A DNA stretch of 54,111 nt from Legionellales bacterium (GCA_947478495.1 CANJVW010000007.1:1-54111), one strand, 5' to 3'; counted from the first letter of the stretch, positions 1 to 7,832 are shown. Notes: generated by a model from the sequence alone, not told the origin. Program-made: numbers and translations.

Positions 1-1
1 C

Positions 2-73
2 AATCGACGGAAACGATTTGGCCTCAGGTTCAATTTAATCGCAGGGATTTATAATTATGAATTGGAGAAATAA
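2..73 (+). pseudogene. C-terminal tail of an IS5-like transposase (runs off the left edge)
   Basis: The reading frame beginning at base 2 is open from the window edge and ends with TAA at 71-73, giving 23 residues. It contains the string RKRFGLRFNLIAGIYNYEL, which resembles the conserved C-terminal end of IS5-group (ISRpe1-like) transposases as I remember them; no search was possible. Only the tail is visible, so whether the gene is intact upstream is unknown. It lies next to other mobile debris (a palindrome arm and an IS256 remnant), which fits an insertion hotspot beside a tRNA cluster. Confidence 0.5.
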
Positions 74-142
74 GGCTTGAAAAAACTCTATCGCTTATAT
101 TTATTTTAGATGCATTTTAGATTTATTTTTTTTGTGGTCCCC

Positions 143-232
143 GTCAAGGCTGTCACTGGATCCCGCATAAATTCTCGCAGGATGCGACAGAGGCGCTGGG
201 ATCAGACAAGTGGCGGGATTTTGCGGGATGAC
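143..232 (+). repeat. Single arm of the long palindromic repeat family
   Basis: The segment aligns with the right arm of the complete palindrome at 33448-33537. Both run from an AAGGCTG/TAGGCTG-like start through GGATCCC/GGGTCCC and TCTCGCAG/CCTCGCAG to a shared end GGCGGGATTTT..GGGATGAC. The middle of about 30 bases differs completely from the other copies. I see no matching left arm upstream, where the sequence is AT-rich and then the transposase tail, so this appears to be a half element. Confidence 0.6.
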
Positions 233-251
233 AGATCAGTGGTGAAACGCT

Positions 252-645
252 GTGGTATTAATATGTGGCGAGCGGTTTCGAAAGAAGTCTATTGACCCAT
301 TAGCTGAATTATTAAGAAATGGTGCTCGCGATTTAATCAGGCAAGCAGTTGAAGCGGAGTTAGGCCAGATGCTTTCTGAGGATGCCGATTTAAAGTTAAC
401 AGATGGTCGAGCTGCTGTTGTGCGCAACGCCTATTTACGTGAAAAAACGATCCAAGCAGGCATTGGAGATGTGATTGTTAAGATGCCCGAGGCGCGAGAT
501 CGCAGAGCATTGGATTCATATCCTTACAACAAACCCCATTGAATCCGATTTTGCAACGGTGCGTTTACGTACGAGAAAATGTCGTAACTGCGGCTCAAGG
601 GATACCACGCTGGCAATGGTATTTAAATTAATGGAATCGACTTAA
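252..645 (+). pseudogene. IS256-family transposase remnant, internally deleted and frameshifted
   Basis: The first part (about 291-512) reads SIDPLAELLRNGARDLIRQA, then EAELGQML and QAVVRN-like text, the N-terminal signature of IS256 (mutator-type) transposases. After MPEARDR the frame degenerates and stops at 540-542. One frame over, from 526, it reads TTNPIESDFATVRLRT and then GSRDTTLAMVFKLMES before TAA at 643-645, the typical C-terminus of the same family. The catalytic middle of about 280 residues is missing, so this is an internal deletion that joined the two ends, and it cannot be functional. Its 3' end overlaps the terminator of the tRNA-Arg genes. Confidence 0.8.
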
Positions 646-683
646 CTAAAAAAGCCACTCTGCAAGTGGCTTTTTTAGTTAAG
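641..683 (-). terminator. Rho-independent terminator of the tRNA-Arg pair
   Basis: Two perfectly complementary 19-base arms (641-659 and 665-683) enclose the 5-base loop CTGCA. The stem has an AGTGGC core followed by a T-run, and the symmetry makes it bidirectional. It abuts the CCA end of the first tRNA at 684, so it ends the minus-strand tRNA transcript and also closes the IS256 remnant from the other side. Confidence 0.85.
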
Positions 684-760
684 TGGTGCACCCGGAGAGA
701 TTCGAACTCCCGACCACCTGGTTCGAAGCCAGATACTCTATCCAACTGAGCTACGGGTGC
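684..760 (-). tRNA. tRNA-Arg(TCG)
   Basis: The minus strand folds as a 77-base cloverleaf with encoded CCA (bases 684-686). The acceptor stem is GCACCCG/CGGGTGC, the D-loop reads GCTCAGTTGGATAGAG, the anticodon loop is CTTCGAA inside a TCTGG/CCAGG stem, and the T-loop is TTCGAAT. The anticodon is TCG (arginine, codons CGA/CGG). It differs at only about four positions, all in the anticodon arm or just after it, from the tRNA-Arg(ACG) 30 bases upstream, so it looks like a tandem duplicate whose wobble base changed from A to T. Confidence 0.9.
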
Positions 761-790
761 TTAAAAGCGGATAAGATTTCCTTTCTAATA

Positions 791-867
791 TGGTGCACCC
801 GGAGAGATTCGAACTCCCGACCCCCTAGTTCGTAGCCAGGTACTCTATCCAACTGAGCTACGGGTGC
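791..867 (-). tRNA. tRNA-Arg(ACG)
   Basis: A 77-base cloverleaf on the minus strand with encoded CCA (791-793). Acceptor stem and T-arm are identical to the neighbouring tRNA. The anticodon loop is CTACGAA, so the anticodon is ACG; in bacteria A34 is deaminated to inosine and reads CGU, CGC and CGA. Its position after csrA and tRNA-Ser(GCT) matches the order csrA-serV-argV known from Escherichia coli. Confidence 0.95.
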
Positions 868-890
868 AAAAACACGTATTAAGACGCAGA

Positions 891-919
891 ACAGTAAAGA
901 AAAAAGAAGGTTGAGTCAA
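891..919 (-). promoter_or_regulatory. Promoter of the tRNA-Arg pair
   Basis: On the minus strand TTGACT (914-919) is followed after exactly 17 bases by TACTGT (891-896), a good sigma-70 arrangement. The first tRNA begins 23 bases beyond the -10 box, leaving room for a short 5' leader. Confidence 0.6.
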
Positions 920-1166
920 GCCGTTTCGAGGGGTATCGTCTATTTTAAAACCCATACAAACAATTAATTCCCATGGTTTGTATTTTGCCGTACGAATAGA
1001 ACCGCTAGCATTCTGGGTTTCTAGGCGTTTTTTTAAGATTTTCAGTAATTCCAGTATGGACAGGTAGAGGGATTGATCGAATTAAGTAAACATAGAGCAT
1101 TTAATAATCCTCCTTCGCTGCCCTCCTGCGTGCCTTGCATTTCGGCGGACTGGCGCTTCGGTCTGT
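920..1166. other. Intergenic stretch without a recognisable gene
   Basis: Between the tRNA-Arg promoter and the REP-like repeats I see no coding frame with a ribosome site or family resemblance. A minus-strand frame over 1042-1230 only translates the REP-like repeats. The left part is AT-rich and featureless; the right part, from about 1120, becomes GC-rich and merges into the repeats. Confidence 0.5.
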
Positions 1167-1295
1167 CAGCTGAAGTTCGGAGAACGAAGGCTGGCGGACA
1201 GCTTTCGCTTGAGGTAATTAGGATGGGCAATTGAAAGGTGTGGGTCGGAGATTATTGGCGTGCCAGCTGTAGCTCGCAGAGCGAAATCTGGCGGA
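1167..1295 (-). repeat. Two REP-like hairpin repeats, one fused to the tRNA-Ser 3' end
   Basis: Bases 1167-1198 and 1264-1295 are direct repeats of 32 bases with about six differences. Both begin CAGCTG and end CTGGCGGA. Each can fold: outer CCAG/CTGG pairing and an inner hairpin (TCGC-TCT-GCGA in the second copy). The second copy overlaps the last seven bases of tRNA-Ser including its CCA, so the transcript leaving the tRNA enters this hairpin directly. Confidence 0.55.
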
Positions 1296-1381
1296 GAGAG
1301 AGGGATTCGAACCCTCGATGGAGTTTTTGACCCCATACTCCCTTAGCAGGGGAGCGCCTTCAGCCTCTCGGCCATCTCTCC
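1289..1381 (-). tRNA. tRNA-Ser(GCT)
   Basis: A 93-base class II tRNA on the minus strand. The acceptor stem is GGAGAGA/TCTCTCC, the anticodon loop CTGCTAA gives anticodon GCT (codons AGU/AGC), a long variable arm follows (TATGGGGTCAAAAACTCCATC), and CCA is encoded at 1289-1291. It starts 39 bases after the csrA stop, so it may be transcribed with csrA, as serV is in Escherichia coli. Confidence 0.95.
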
Positions 1382-1420
1382 AAATACACGCACTGCAGAT
1401 GATAGTTGAATAGAGAGACT

Positions 1421-1657
1421 TTAGGAAGCGTCCGTGTCATCTTTTTTATCGGTATTGCCGATCGTATCGCCGCTTTCGTCTGTTGAAGGCGTTTTTTCTT
1501 GCTGAATACGTTGATAGATTTCTTCGCGATGCACAGAGACATTCTTTGGTGCATTGATGCCAATTCGCACTTGATTTCCTTTGATGCCTAATACGGTGAC
1601 AATAACATCATCACCAATGACTAATGTTTCACCTACACGCCTTGTTAAAATGAGCAT
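1421..1657 (-). CDS. csrA: Carbon storage regulator CsrA
   Basis: A 78-residue RNA-binding regulator that blocks or stabilises mRNAs by binding GGA motifs in leaders. The N-terminus [18 protein letters not shown], the central [22 protein letters not shown] and the RNA-contacting R44-like residue are all present, so residues 1-56 are a complete CsrA fold. The remaining 22 residues are an acidic, Asp/Lys/Thr-rich tail, within the range seen in the family. The gene follows lysC after about 200 bases and precedes tRNA-Ser, the usual gammaproteobacterial place. Legionella and Coxiella use CsrA homologues to switch between replicative and transmissive states; that role here is inference. Confidence 0.95.
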   Translation of the reverse strand: MLILTRRVGETLVIGDDVIVTVLGIKGNQVRIGINAPKNVSVHREEIYQRIQQEKTPSTDESGDTIGNTDKKDDTDAS

Positions 1658-1660
1658 TTA

Positions 1661-1684
1661 TCCATCCTCTTTATAAAACTATCC
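1661..1684 (-). promoter_or_regulatory. GGA motifs in the csrA leader, possible autoregulatory site
   Basis: Reading the minus strand, three GGA trinucleotides (complements at 1682-1684, 1665-1667 and 1661-1663) lie within 28 bases of the start codon, and the last two form the Shine-Dalgarno stretch AGAGGATGGATAA. CsrA of Escherichia coli represses its own translation through such leader GGA sites. That this leader does the same is inference. Confidence 0.45.
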
Positions 1685-1855
1685 TATGTTACTCGCTCTC
1701 AGGCTATTACCGACAGCAAAGTCAGCAATGTTAAACAAAATGTTCTCTTTGTGCAAACAAGTTTTATCATATTTTTATATTGAATGGCCAATACATTGCC
1801 ATATTGTGACTAACTGCTTATTTGAACAGGATTTTTATTTATGGTTAAATAATTA

Positions 1856-3094
1856 TCAGTAAAGATGGATGAAGAAAGATTCTTTATTGGGTGACAATGT
1901 GTTCAATTCAAAAGCACTGTGAAGCGCTGCAACGCCTCGCTCTAAATCAGCTTCATGAATCATGACTGATATCTTGATATCAGATGTTGTCATCATTTCG
2001 ACCGCAATGCCTTCCTTGCCTAAGCTTTCCAATAATTGACTGAGGACATGAGGATGTGAACACATCCCCATACCCACAAGCGATAGCTTAGCAATACGGA
2101 GATGGCTCTTAATGTCAGTGATTTTCAAGGAGGTCATTAGGGCACCAATAATCTTCAATGCGGCGGCGCTGTCTGCGCGATGCAGTGTCAATGTAAAATC
2201 AGCGGCTTGCTGGACAATCATGTCGACTTCGATGTGACAGTCGCTCAGCTGACGAAGGATTTCACTTTGCATGCCGGGTTGATGCGATTCGCACCGCAAT
2301 GTGATCATAGCTTCTTCTCGATTGAAAGCAATGCAAGAAACAGGACGCTTCTGAGCAATCTCTTCGTCTGTTGTCACCAACGTGCCTGGATGATGCGTGA
2401 AAGTGGAGAGCACGCGAATAGGGAGTTGATGGTGTTTCGCTAATTCAACAGAGCGTCGTTGAAGCACCTTGGCGCCTAAGCTCGCCATCTCAAGCATTTC
2501 TTCAAATCCAATATGAGAGAGCAAGCTTGCGTCAGGAATGATGCGCGGGTCACTGGTGTAGACGCCAGCCACATCCGTATAAATTTGACATTCTGCTGCA
2601 TTAAGGGCTGCTGCTACGGCGACAGCAGTCGTGTCAGAGCCGCCTCGCCCTAAGGTGGTTGTGCTACCCTGTGCGTTTACTCCTTGAAACCCTGCAATGA
2701 TAACCACAAAGCCATTGGCTAGATCACGTTGGATGATATCGGTTTTAATATCTTGAATGCACGCGCTGCGATGAACATCATTTGTTTGAATGCCGATTTG
2801 TGATCCGGTGTAGGAGTGCGCAGGGCACTCTTTTGCATTCAATGCAATAGCGAGCAGCGACATGGAGACTTGCTCGCCCGTTGACACCAACGCATCATAT
2901 TCGCGTGCATTCGGTTCCGGTGTAAGCGTCTGGGCTAATTGAATTAATCGGTCGGTTTCACCTTGCATGGCAGACACAATCACGACGACATCGTGACCCT
3001 CTTGTTTCGCTTGCTTGATTCGTGTTGCCACATGCTTGATACGTTCCAATGTACCGAGCGAGCTGCCACCGTATTTTTGGACAAGAAGCGTCAT
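1856..3094 (-). CDS. lysC: Aspartate kinase
   Basis: Phosphorylates aspartate in the first step towards lysine/diaminopimelate, threonine and methionine. The protein has 412 residues from the ATG at 3094. The kinase signature KYGGSS is at residues 7-12, LGRGGSDTTA at 148-157 and the YTSDPR loop further on; two ACT regulatory domains fill the C-terminal third, so this is a monofunctional class. The ATG overlaps the alaS stop as ATGA, showing translational coupling. A longer frame begins 51 bases upstream inside alaS but its extra residues are not family-like. Since diaminopimelate is a peptidoglycan precursor the gene serves wall synthesis as well as amino-acid supply. Confidence 0.95.
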   Translation of the reverse strand: MTLLVQKYGGSSLGTLERIKHVATRIKQAKQEGHDVVVIVSAMQGETDRLIQLAQTLTPEPNAREYDALVSTGEQVSMSLLAIALNAKECPAHSYTGSQIGIQTNDVHRSACIQDIKTDIIQRDLANGFVVIIAGFQGVNAQGSTTTLGRGGSDTTAVAVAAALNAAECQIYTDVAGVYTSDPRIIPDASLLSHIGFEEMLEMASLGAKVLQRRSVELAKHHQLPIRVLSTFTHHPGTLVTTDEEIAQKRPVSCIAFNREEAMITLRCESHQPGMQSEILRQLSDCHIEVDMIVQQAADFTLTLHRADSAAALKIIGALMTSLKITDIKSHLRIAKLSLVGMGMCSHPHVLSQLLESLGKEGIAVEMMTTSDIKISVMIHEADLERGVAALHSAFELNTLSPNKESFFIHLY

Positions 3095-5688
3095 GTAGCG
3101 GAATCCCTTGTTGCGGGTAAGGTAATTAATTTTTCTTTCACCCATGCATGAACGGATTGAAGCGCTTGATCAATATTCTCAGGTTGCGTGCCACCCGCCT
3201 CAGCGAGATCCGGGCGACCGCCGCCTTTGCCGCCAATTTGCGGTGCAATCATTTTAATGATGTCACCCGCTTTAATATGAGCCGTGCAATTCGCGGTAAC
3301 GCCCGCGATCACGCTGACTTTATTATCTTGGATACTTGCTAACACAATCACCGCTTTATTCAATTTATTTTTAAGGTGATCAATGGTGCTTCGCATGATA
3401 GCCGTTTCGACCTGAAGCAGTGTTTGAGTGAGCATATGAACGCCGCTCATTTCAGTCGCATTCACGCTTAACTCGTTGCAGAGCGCGCGCGCTAATTTTT
3501 CTTTAAGCGTTCCAGCTTCTTTTTCAAGTAAACGAGTCGCATCGATCGCTGTCTTTAATTGTTGTTGAGATGCGGCATCACGTGCTTTTAGCCACTGCAT
3601 AGCCCCTTCACCTGTGACGGCTTCTATTCGACGAATGCCGGCTGCCACGCCTGATTCGGATATTATTTTAAATAACCCAATGTTGCCCGTATGCGCTGCG
3701 TGTGTTCCGCCGCATAGCTCAACGGAGTCACCAAAGCGCACGACACGGACTTCGTCGCCGTATTTTTCACCGAATAAAGCCATCGCACCTTCTTTGATTG
3801 CATCCGCTTGCGTGGTTGTTTTGATGATGGAAATGGTATTATCACGAATGCATTGATTAACGCGTTGTTCTATTGATTCTATTTCAAGTGCAGTGAGTGG
3901 TGTGGTGTGTGAAAAATCAAATCGCAATCGCTCTGGATTCACGAGAGATCCTTTTTGAATAACGTGAGGGCCCAATATGTCGCGTAGCACATGATGCAAT
4001 AAATGGGTAGCGGTATGATTCAAGAGGGTGGCGGATCGACGCGCTGAATCGACCGTTGCAGAGAATATATCGCCTATATTAAGCGATCCTGTTTCACATG
4101 TTCCGCTATGTGCAATCGCTTGACCTTGTTTCTGAGTGTCGTTGACGCGAAAAAAGGCGTTATTTGTGTGTAGAGCTCCGGTGTCACCCACTTGACCGCC
4201 CGATTCTGCATAAAAAGGCGTGCGATCCAATATTACCAAGCCGGTTTGACCCGTTGATAATGATTCGACAGATTGGTTGTCGACAAAAATGGCCGTGATA
4301 CGTGAATCGTTCTCTGTGAGCGTGTCGTAGCCTGTAAACTCCGATGGCCCGCTGAGGTACGCGTCAATACCATCTGCTGCAGTAAATGTGCTGGATTGGC
4401 GAGAGCGTTGGCGCTGCTCTTCCATCGAGCGCTCAAAGCCTGCCTGATCGACCGTTAAATCACGTTCGCGCGCCATGTCGGCTGTTAAATCGGCTGGAAA
4501 GCCGTAGGTATCATAGAGCTTAAAGACAATCTTACCCGGAATGATGCTGCCAGAAAGGTTTTCAATGGCCTGTTCAAATAATTTGAGTCCGGTCGAGAGC
4601 GTTGCGCTGAATTGTTCTTCTTCTCGACGTAATACCGTTTCAATGTGCAGCCCCATTTCTTGAAGAGCAGGGTAGGCATCACCCATAGCCTCTGCGAGTG
4701 GCGCCACTAATTGATGGAAAAAGGGTTGCGTGAGCCCAAGCTTGTGCCCATGACGCAATGCGCGGCGAATGATGCGACGCAATACATAACCGCGCCCTTC
4801 ATTCGAGGGCTGAACACCATCCACAATTAAAAAAGAGCATGAGCGAATGTGATCAGCGATGACGCGCAGAGAAGCATTGGTTAAATCAGATACGTCAGCC
4901 AGTTTAGCGATGACTTTAATAATAATTTGAAATAAATCGATATCATAATTGTTGTGCACACCCTGCATCACAGCTGACAGGCGCTCCAATCCGCTACCTG
5001 TATCGATTGACTGCTTGGGCAGCGGGGATAGTCTGCCGTCTGTCGCACGATCATGTTGCATGAAGACTAGGTTCCAGATTTCAACATAGCGATCGCCATC
5101 TTCCTCCGCTGAGCCAGGCAGGCCGCCCCAGATATCCGCACCGTGATCATAAAAAATTTCAGAGCAAGGACCGCAAGGGCCGGTTGGACCCATGGACCAA
5201 AAATTACTGGCTTCGCCACAGCGGATGACGCGTGCGGGATCGATGTGGATGTCGCGAATCCATATATCAGCGGCTTCATCGTCATCTGAAAAAACAGTGA
5301 CCCACAGCTTTTCTTTAGGGATTTTTAAAACGTGCGTCAAAAATTCCCATGCGAAATGAATGGCGTCGCGTTTGAAATAATCACCAAAACTAAAATTGCC
5401 TAGCATTTCAAAAAAGGTGTGGTGTCGTGCGGTGTACCCGACGTTATCTAAATCATTATGCTTGCCACCCGCGCGGACGCAGCGTTGCGAAGAGACGGCT
5501 CGCTGATACGAGCGCTGCTCTTTTCCTAAAAAGACATCCTTAAATTGCACCATCCCGGCATTGGTGAATAGCAGCGTCGGATCATTGTCTGGAATGAGAG
5601 AGCTGCTTGGAACCACGGTGTGTTGTTTTTCCCGAAAATAATCCAAAAACAAGCGGCGGATGTCGTTAACAGTCAAAAAGGATGTCAT
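3091..5688 (-). CDS. alaS: Alanine--tRNA ligase
   Basis: Charges tRNA-Ala and edits mischarged Ser/Gly. It has 865 residues, normal length. The N-terminal catalytic core carries FLDYFREKQHTVVPSSSLIP and the class II motif region FTNAGMVQFKDVFLG. The editing domain has its zinc ligands as HLLHH near residue 566 and CGGTHAAH near 659. The C-terminal region ends in a Gly-rich GGKGGGRPDLAEAGG motif typical of AlaRS. The start ATG lies inside the last 23 bases of recX, and the stop overlaps lysC, so recA, recX, alaS and lysC form one tightly packed transcription unit. Confidence 0.97.
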   Translation of the reverse strand: MTSFLTVNDIRRLFLDYFREKQHTVVPSSSLIPDNDPTLLFTNAGMVQFKDVFLGKEQRSYQRAVSSQRCVRAGGKHNDLDNVGYTARHHTFFEMLGNFSFGDYFKRDAIHFAWEFLTHVLKIPKEKLWVTVFSDDDEAADIWIRDIHIDPARVIRCGEASNFWSMGPTGPCGPCSEIFYDHGADIWGGLPGSAEEDGDRYVEIWNLVFMQHDRATDGRLSPLPKQSIDTGSGLERLSAVMQGVHNNYDIDLFQIIIKVIAKLADVSDLTNASLRVIADHIRSCSFLIVDGVQPSNEGRGYVLRRIIRRALRHGHKLGLTQPFFHQLVAPLAEAMGDAYPALQEMGLHIETVLRREEEQFSATLSTGLKLFEQAIENLSGSIIPGKIVFKLYDTYGFPADLTADMARERDLTVDQAGFERSMEEQRQRSRQSSTFTAADGIDAYLSGPSEFTGYDTLTENDSRITAIFVDNQSVESLSTGQTGLVILDRTPFYAESGGQVGDTGALHTNNAFFRVNDTQKQGQAIAHSGTCETGSLNIGDIFSATVDSARRSATLLNHTATHLLHHVLRDILGPHVIQKGSLVNPERLRFDFSHTTPLTALEIESIEQRVNQCIRDNTISIIKTTTQADAIKEGAMALFGEKYGDEVRVVRFGDSVELCGGTHAAHTGNIGLFKIISESGVAAGIRRIEAVTGEGAMQWLKARDAASQQQLKTAIDATRLLEKEAGTLKEKLARALCNELSVNATEMSGVHMLTQTLLQVETAIMRSTIDHLKNKLNKAVIVLASIQDNKVSVIAGVTANCTAHIKAGDIIKMIAPQIGGKGGGRPDLAEAGGTQPENIDQALQSVHAWVKEKLITLPATRDSAT

Positions 5689-6139
5689 CTGTTTTTAGCT
5701 CACGAAAAATAGTATTAATATGGGTGGATGTAAATCCCCGGTATTGTAAAAAACGCATTTGCTGGGCGCGGGACTTTGCATCAGCTGGCAACCCTTGCTT
5801 AAACCGTTTTTTCCATGCTTTAAGGGCATCGTTAAGCCAGCTATTATCAGCGATTGCTAAGAGATGATCAATCAATTGTTCATCAATGCCACGTTCTTTG
5901 AGTTCAGTGCGAATGCGAAGGGGGCCGTAGCCCCGATTGCGTCGATAGTGGGTGTAGAGCTCAGCAAAGCGGGCATCGCTCTGTAGGCCTTCCTGTTGAA
6001 GTATTATTAATGCTTGCTGAATGAGAGACGGATCGAACGATTTTTGCTCGAGTTTGCGCGTTAATTCAGCGGCAGAGTGTTCGCGACGCGCTAGCGAGTT
6101 AAGAAGAGCGCGTCGGATGAGTTTGATATCGCTGATCAG
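5666..6139 (-). CDS. recX: Regulatory protein RecX, no standard start codon
   Basis: RecX binds RecA and dampens its filament and recombinase activity. The frame translates to about 157 residues, normal for RecX, with three-helix repeats including [17 protein letters not shown], [24 protein letters not shown] text ([19 protein letters not shown]) and [14 protein letters not shown] near the C-terminus. The frame is open from an in-frame TGA inside recA, but has no ATG, GTG or TTG until residue 89. The only plausible starts are CTG at 6139 or ATC at 6136, which overlap the recA stop TGA (gtCTGATC). Translation probably depends on ribosomes terminating on recA. It could instead be a gene that lost its start. 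Confidence 0.8.
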   Translation of the reverse strand: MISDIKLIRRALLNSLARREHSAAELTRKLEQKSFDPSLIQQALIILQQEGLQSDARFAELYTHYRRNRGYGPLRIRTELKERGIDEQLIDHLLAIADNSWLNDALKAWKKRFKQGLPADAKSRAQQMRFLQYRGFTSTHINTIFRELKTDDILFDC

Positions 6140-7185
6140 ACAAGAGCCTCTTCGGTCTCGTCAACGATAGCAGTGCGATCAGTGGACACTGATACAATCA
6201 GTTGATCGCGGATTTTTGCTTCTATTTCTTGGGATATGAGAGGATTTTCCTTTAAGAAGATTCGTGCGTTGTCTTTTCCTTGACCGATTTTTTGGCCTTT
6301 ATAACTAAACCAAGAGCCGGATTTTTCAACCAAGTTTTGCAGGACGCCTAACTCGATGATCTCACTTTCACGTGAAATGCCTTCATTGTAGAGAATTTCA
6401 AACTCCGCTTGCTTGAAAGGCGGCGCCACTTTGTTTTTAACCACTTTAACACGGGTTTCGCTGCCAATGATGACATCACCATTTTTGACGGCGCCAGTAC
6501 GGCGGATATCGAGTCGAATAGAAGCGTAGAATTTTAATGCGTTGCCACCCGTGGTAGTTTCAGGATTGCCAAACATCACGCCGATTTTCATACGAATTTG
6601 ATTGATGAAAATAACCAATGTGTTGGATCGTTTAATGTTGGCTGTCAGTTTTCGAAGGGCTTGAGACATCAGACGAGCTTGTAGGCCCATGTGGTGGTCG
6701 CCCATTTCGCCCTCAATTTCGGCTTTTGGTGTGAGCGCTGCAACAGAATCGATGATGACAACGTCCACCGCGCTCGATCGAACGAGCATATCGGTGATTT
6801 CGAGTGCTTGCTCGCCGGTATCCGGTTGCGAAATCAGGAGTTCATCGAGATTTACACCTAATTTTTTCGCATAGCTAGGATCGAGCGCATGTTCTGCGTC
6901 GACGAATGCGGCGGTGCCACCCATACGTTGGCAAGAGGCGATAACCTGTAACGTCAGGGTTGTTTTACCGGAAGATTCAGGACCATAAATTTCGACGATT
7001 CGACCGCGGGGTAATCCACCAATGCCGAGCGCAATATCCAATGATAAGGAGCCTGTAGAAATAGATTCGATATTGCTGATAGCAGGCACATCACCCAAGC
7101 GCATGACGGAGCCTTTGCCGAATTGACGTTCAATTTGAGTGAGTGCTGCGTCTAACGCCTTTTGTTTGTTGCTGTTGCTTACCAT
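6136..7185 (-). CDS. recA: Recombinase RecA
   Basis: ATP-dependent strand-exchange protein for homologous recombination and DNA repair. Length is 349 residues. Walker A GPESSGKT is at residues 68-75, followed by the catalytic-Glu stretch VDAEHALDP, Walker [13 protein letters not shown], the L1 loop [20 protein letters not shown] and the L2 loop [20 protein letters not shown]. The acidic C-terminus is short. The start ATG follows pncC after 61 bases. I find no LexA-type box (CTGT-N8-ACAG) in that gap or in front of pncC, so SOS control of this gene is not evident. recX follows directly with overlapping codons. Confidence 0.98.
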   Translation of the reverse strand: MVSNSNKQKALDAALTQIERQFGKGSVMRLGDVPAISNIESISTGSLSLDIALGIGGLPRGRIVEIYGPESSGKTTLTLQVIASCQRMGGTAAFVDAEHALDPSYAKKLGVNLDELLISQPDTGEQALEITDMLVRSSAVDVVIIDSVAALTPKAEIEGEMGDHHMGLQARLMSQALRKLTANIKRSNTLVIFINQIRMKIGVMFGNPETTTGGNALKFYASIRLDIRRTGAVKNGDVIIGSETRVKVVKNKVAPPFKQAEFEILYNEGISRESEIIELGVLQNLVEKSGSWFSYKGQKIGQGKDNARIFLKENPLISQEIEAKIRDQLIVSVSTDRTAIVDETEEALV

Positions 7186-7246
7186 CGAGAGAATTCCTTA
7201 TGTGTGAGAGGTCGGGGGATATGGTTCTCATTATTAGGGAGAGCGT

Positions 7247-7729
7247 TTAAGAAAGCAAGAGCGTTAATGCCGCGATGATCGCTTGCTCTCGAATAGATTG
7301 ACGATCGCCCGAAAAATGATGCAGCTGCGTGATCGTTTCGCCAAGTCCTGCGTGCGCTATCCAAACAGTACCGACAGGTTTTTCAGAAGTGCCGCCGTCG
7401 GGCCCTGCAATACCCGTGACACTGAGAGCGATTAGTTTATCGTGTCCGTCGAGCGCATTTTCTGCCATGAGACGCGCAACCGATTCGCTGACCGCACCTT
7501 CTTTTTCGATCAGAGCGCTTGGAATATGAAGTAATCGCGTTTTTGAGGCGTTGCTATAGGTAACGAGGCCTTGCTCAAACCATTCTGAGCTGCCGGGTAC
7601 GCTCGTGATCGCAAAGGCTAGGCCACCGCCCGTGCAGGATTCGACTGTCATTACTTTAAGCTGATGAGTGCGAAGGTATCCCCCCACTTTTTTACTAAGC
7701 GCTTGAATAGGGTCGGAGAGCTCTATCAT
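7247..7729 (-). CDS. pncC: Nicotinamide-nucleotide amidase (CinA C-terminal domain protein)
   Basis: Deamidates nicotinamide mononucleotide to nicotinate mononucleotide, recycling the product of DNA ligase. The 160-residue protein is the stand-alone CinA C-terminal domain, as in most gammaproteobacteria. Motifs seen are TVESCTGGGLAFAIT, the substrate loop PGSSEWFEQGLVTYSN and GIAGPDGGTSEKPVGTVW. It sits directly upstream of recA in the same direction, the conserved pncC-recA order of Proteobacteria. The start ATG is 20 bases inside the intergenic region shared with the divergent orphan gene at 7833. Confidence 0.93.
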   Translation of the reverse strand: MIELSDPIQALSKKVGGYLRTHQLKVMTVESCTGGGLAFAITSVPGSSEWFEQGLVTYSNASKTRLLHIPSALIEKEGAVSESVARLMAENALDGHDKLIALSVTGIAGPDGGTSEKPVGTVWIAHAGLGETITQLHHFSGDRQSIREQAIIAALTLLLS

Positions 7730-7748
7730 GGTTTATTTTTCCATAATA

Positions 7749-7783
7749 TTGACAATAAAAAATAAAAAATATACAATTTGTAT
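7749..7783 (+). promoter_or_regulatory. Near-consensus promoter with a palindrome over the -10 box
   Basis: TTGACA (7749-7754), a 17-base A-rich spacer and TACAAT (7772-7777) form a nearly ideal sigma-70 promoter facing the orphan gene at 7833. The perfect palindrome ATACAA-T-TTGTAT (7771-7783) covers the -10 box and could be an operator. It lies between divergent genes, so it could also affect pncC. Confidence 0.6.
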
Positions 7784-7832
7784 TAAATAAAAACAAATAT
7801 TAATGATGCTATGCAAAACAGGAGATTAATTT

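Noticed and set aside
1042-1230. Open frame of 62 residues on the minus strand
   Set aside because: It translates GC-rich REP-like repeats and AT-rich spacer, has no ribosome site and no family-like composition.
1658-1855. Lysine riboswitch or other riboswitch near lysC
   Set aside because: lysC is coupled to alaS with no leader, and the gap on its other side is downstream of it; no conserved aptamer sequence was seen.
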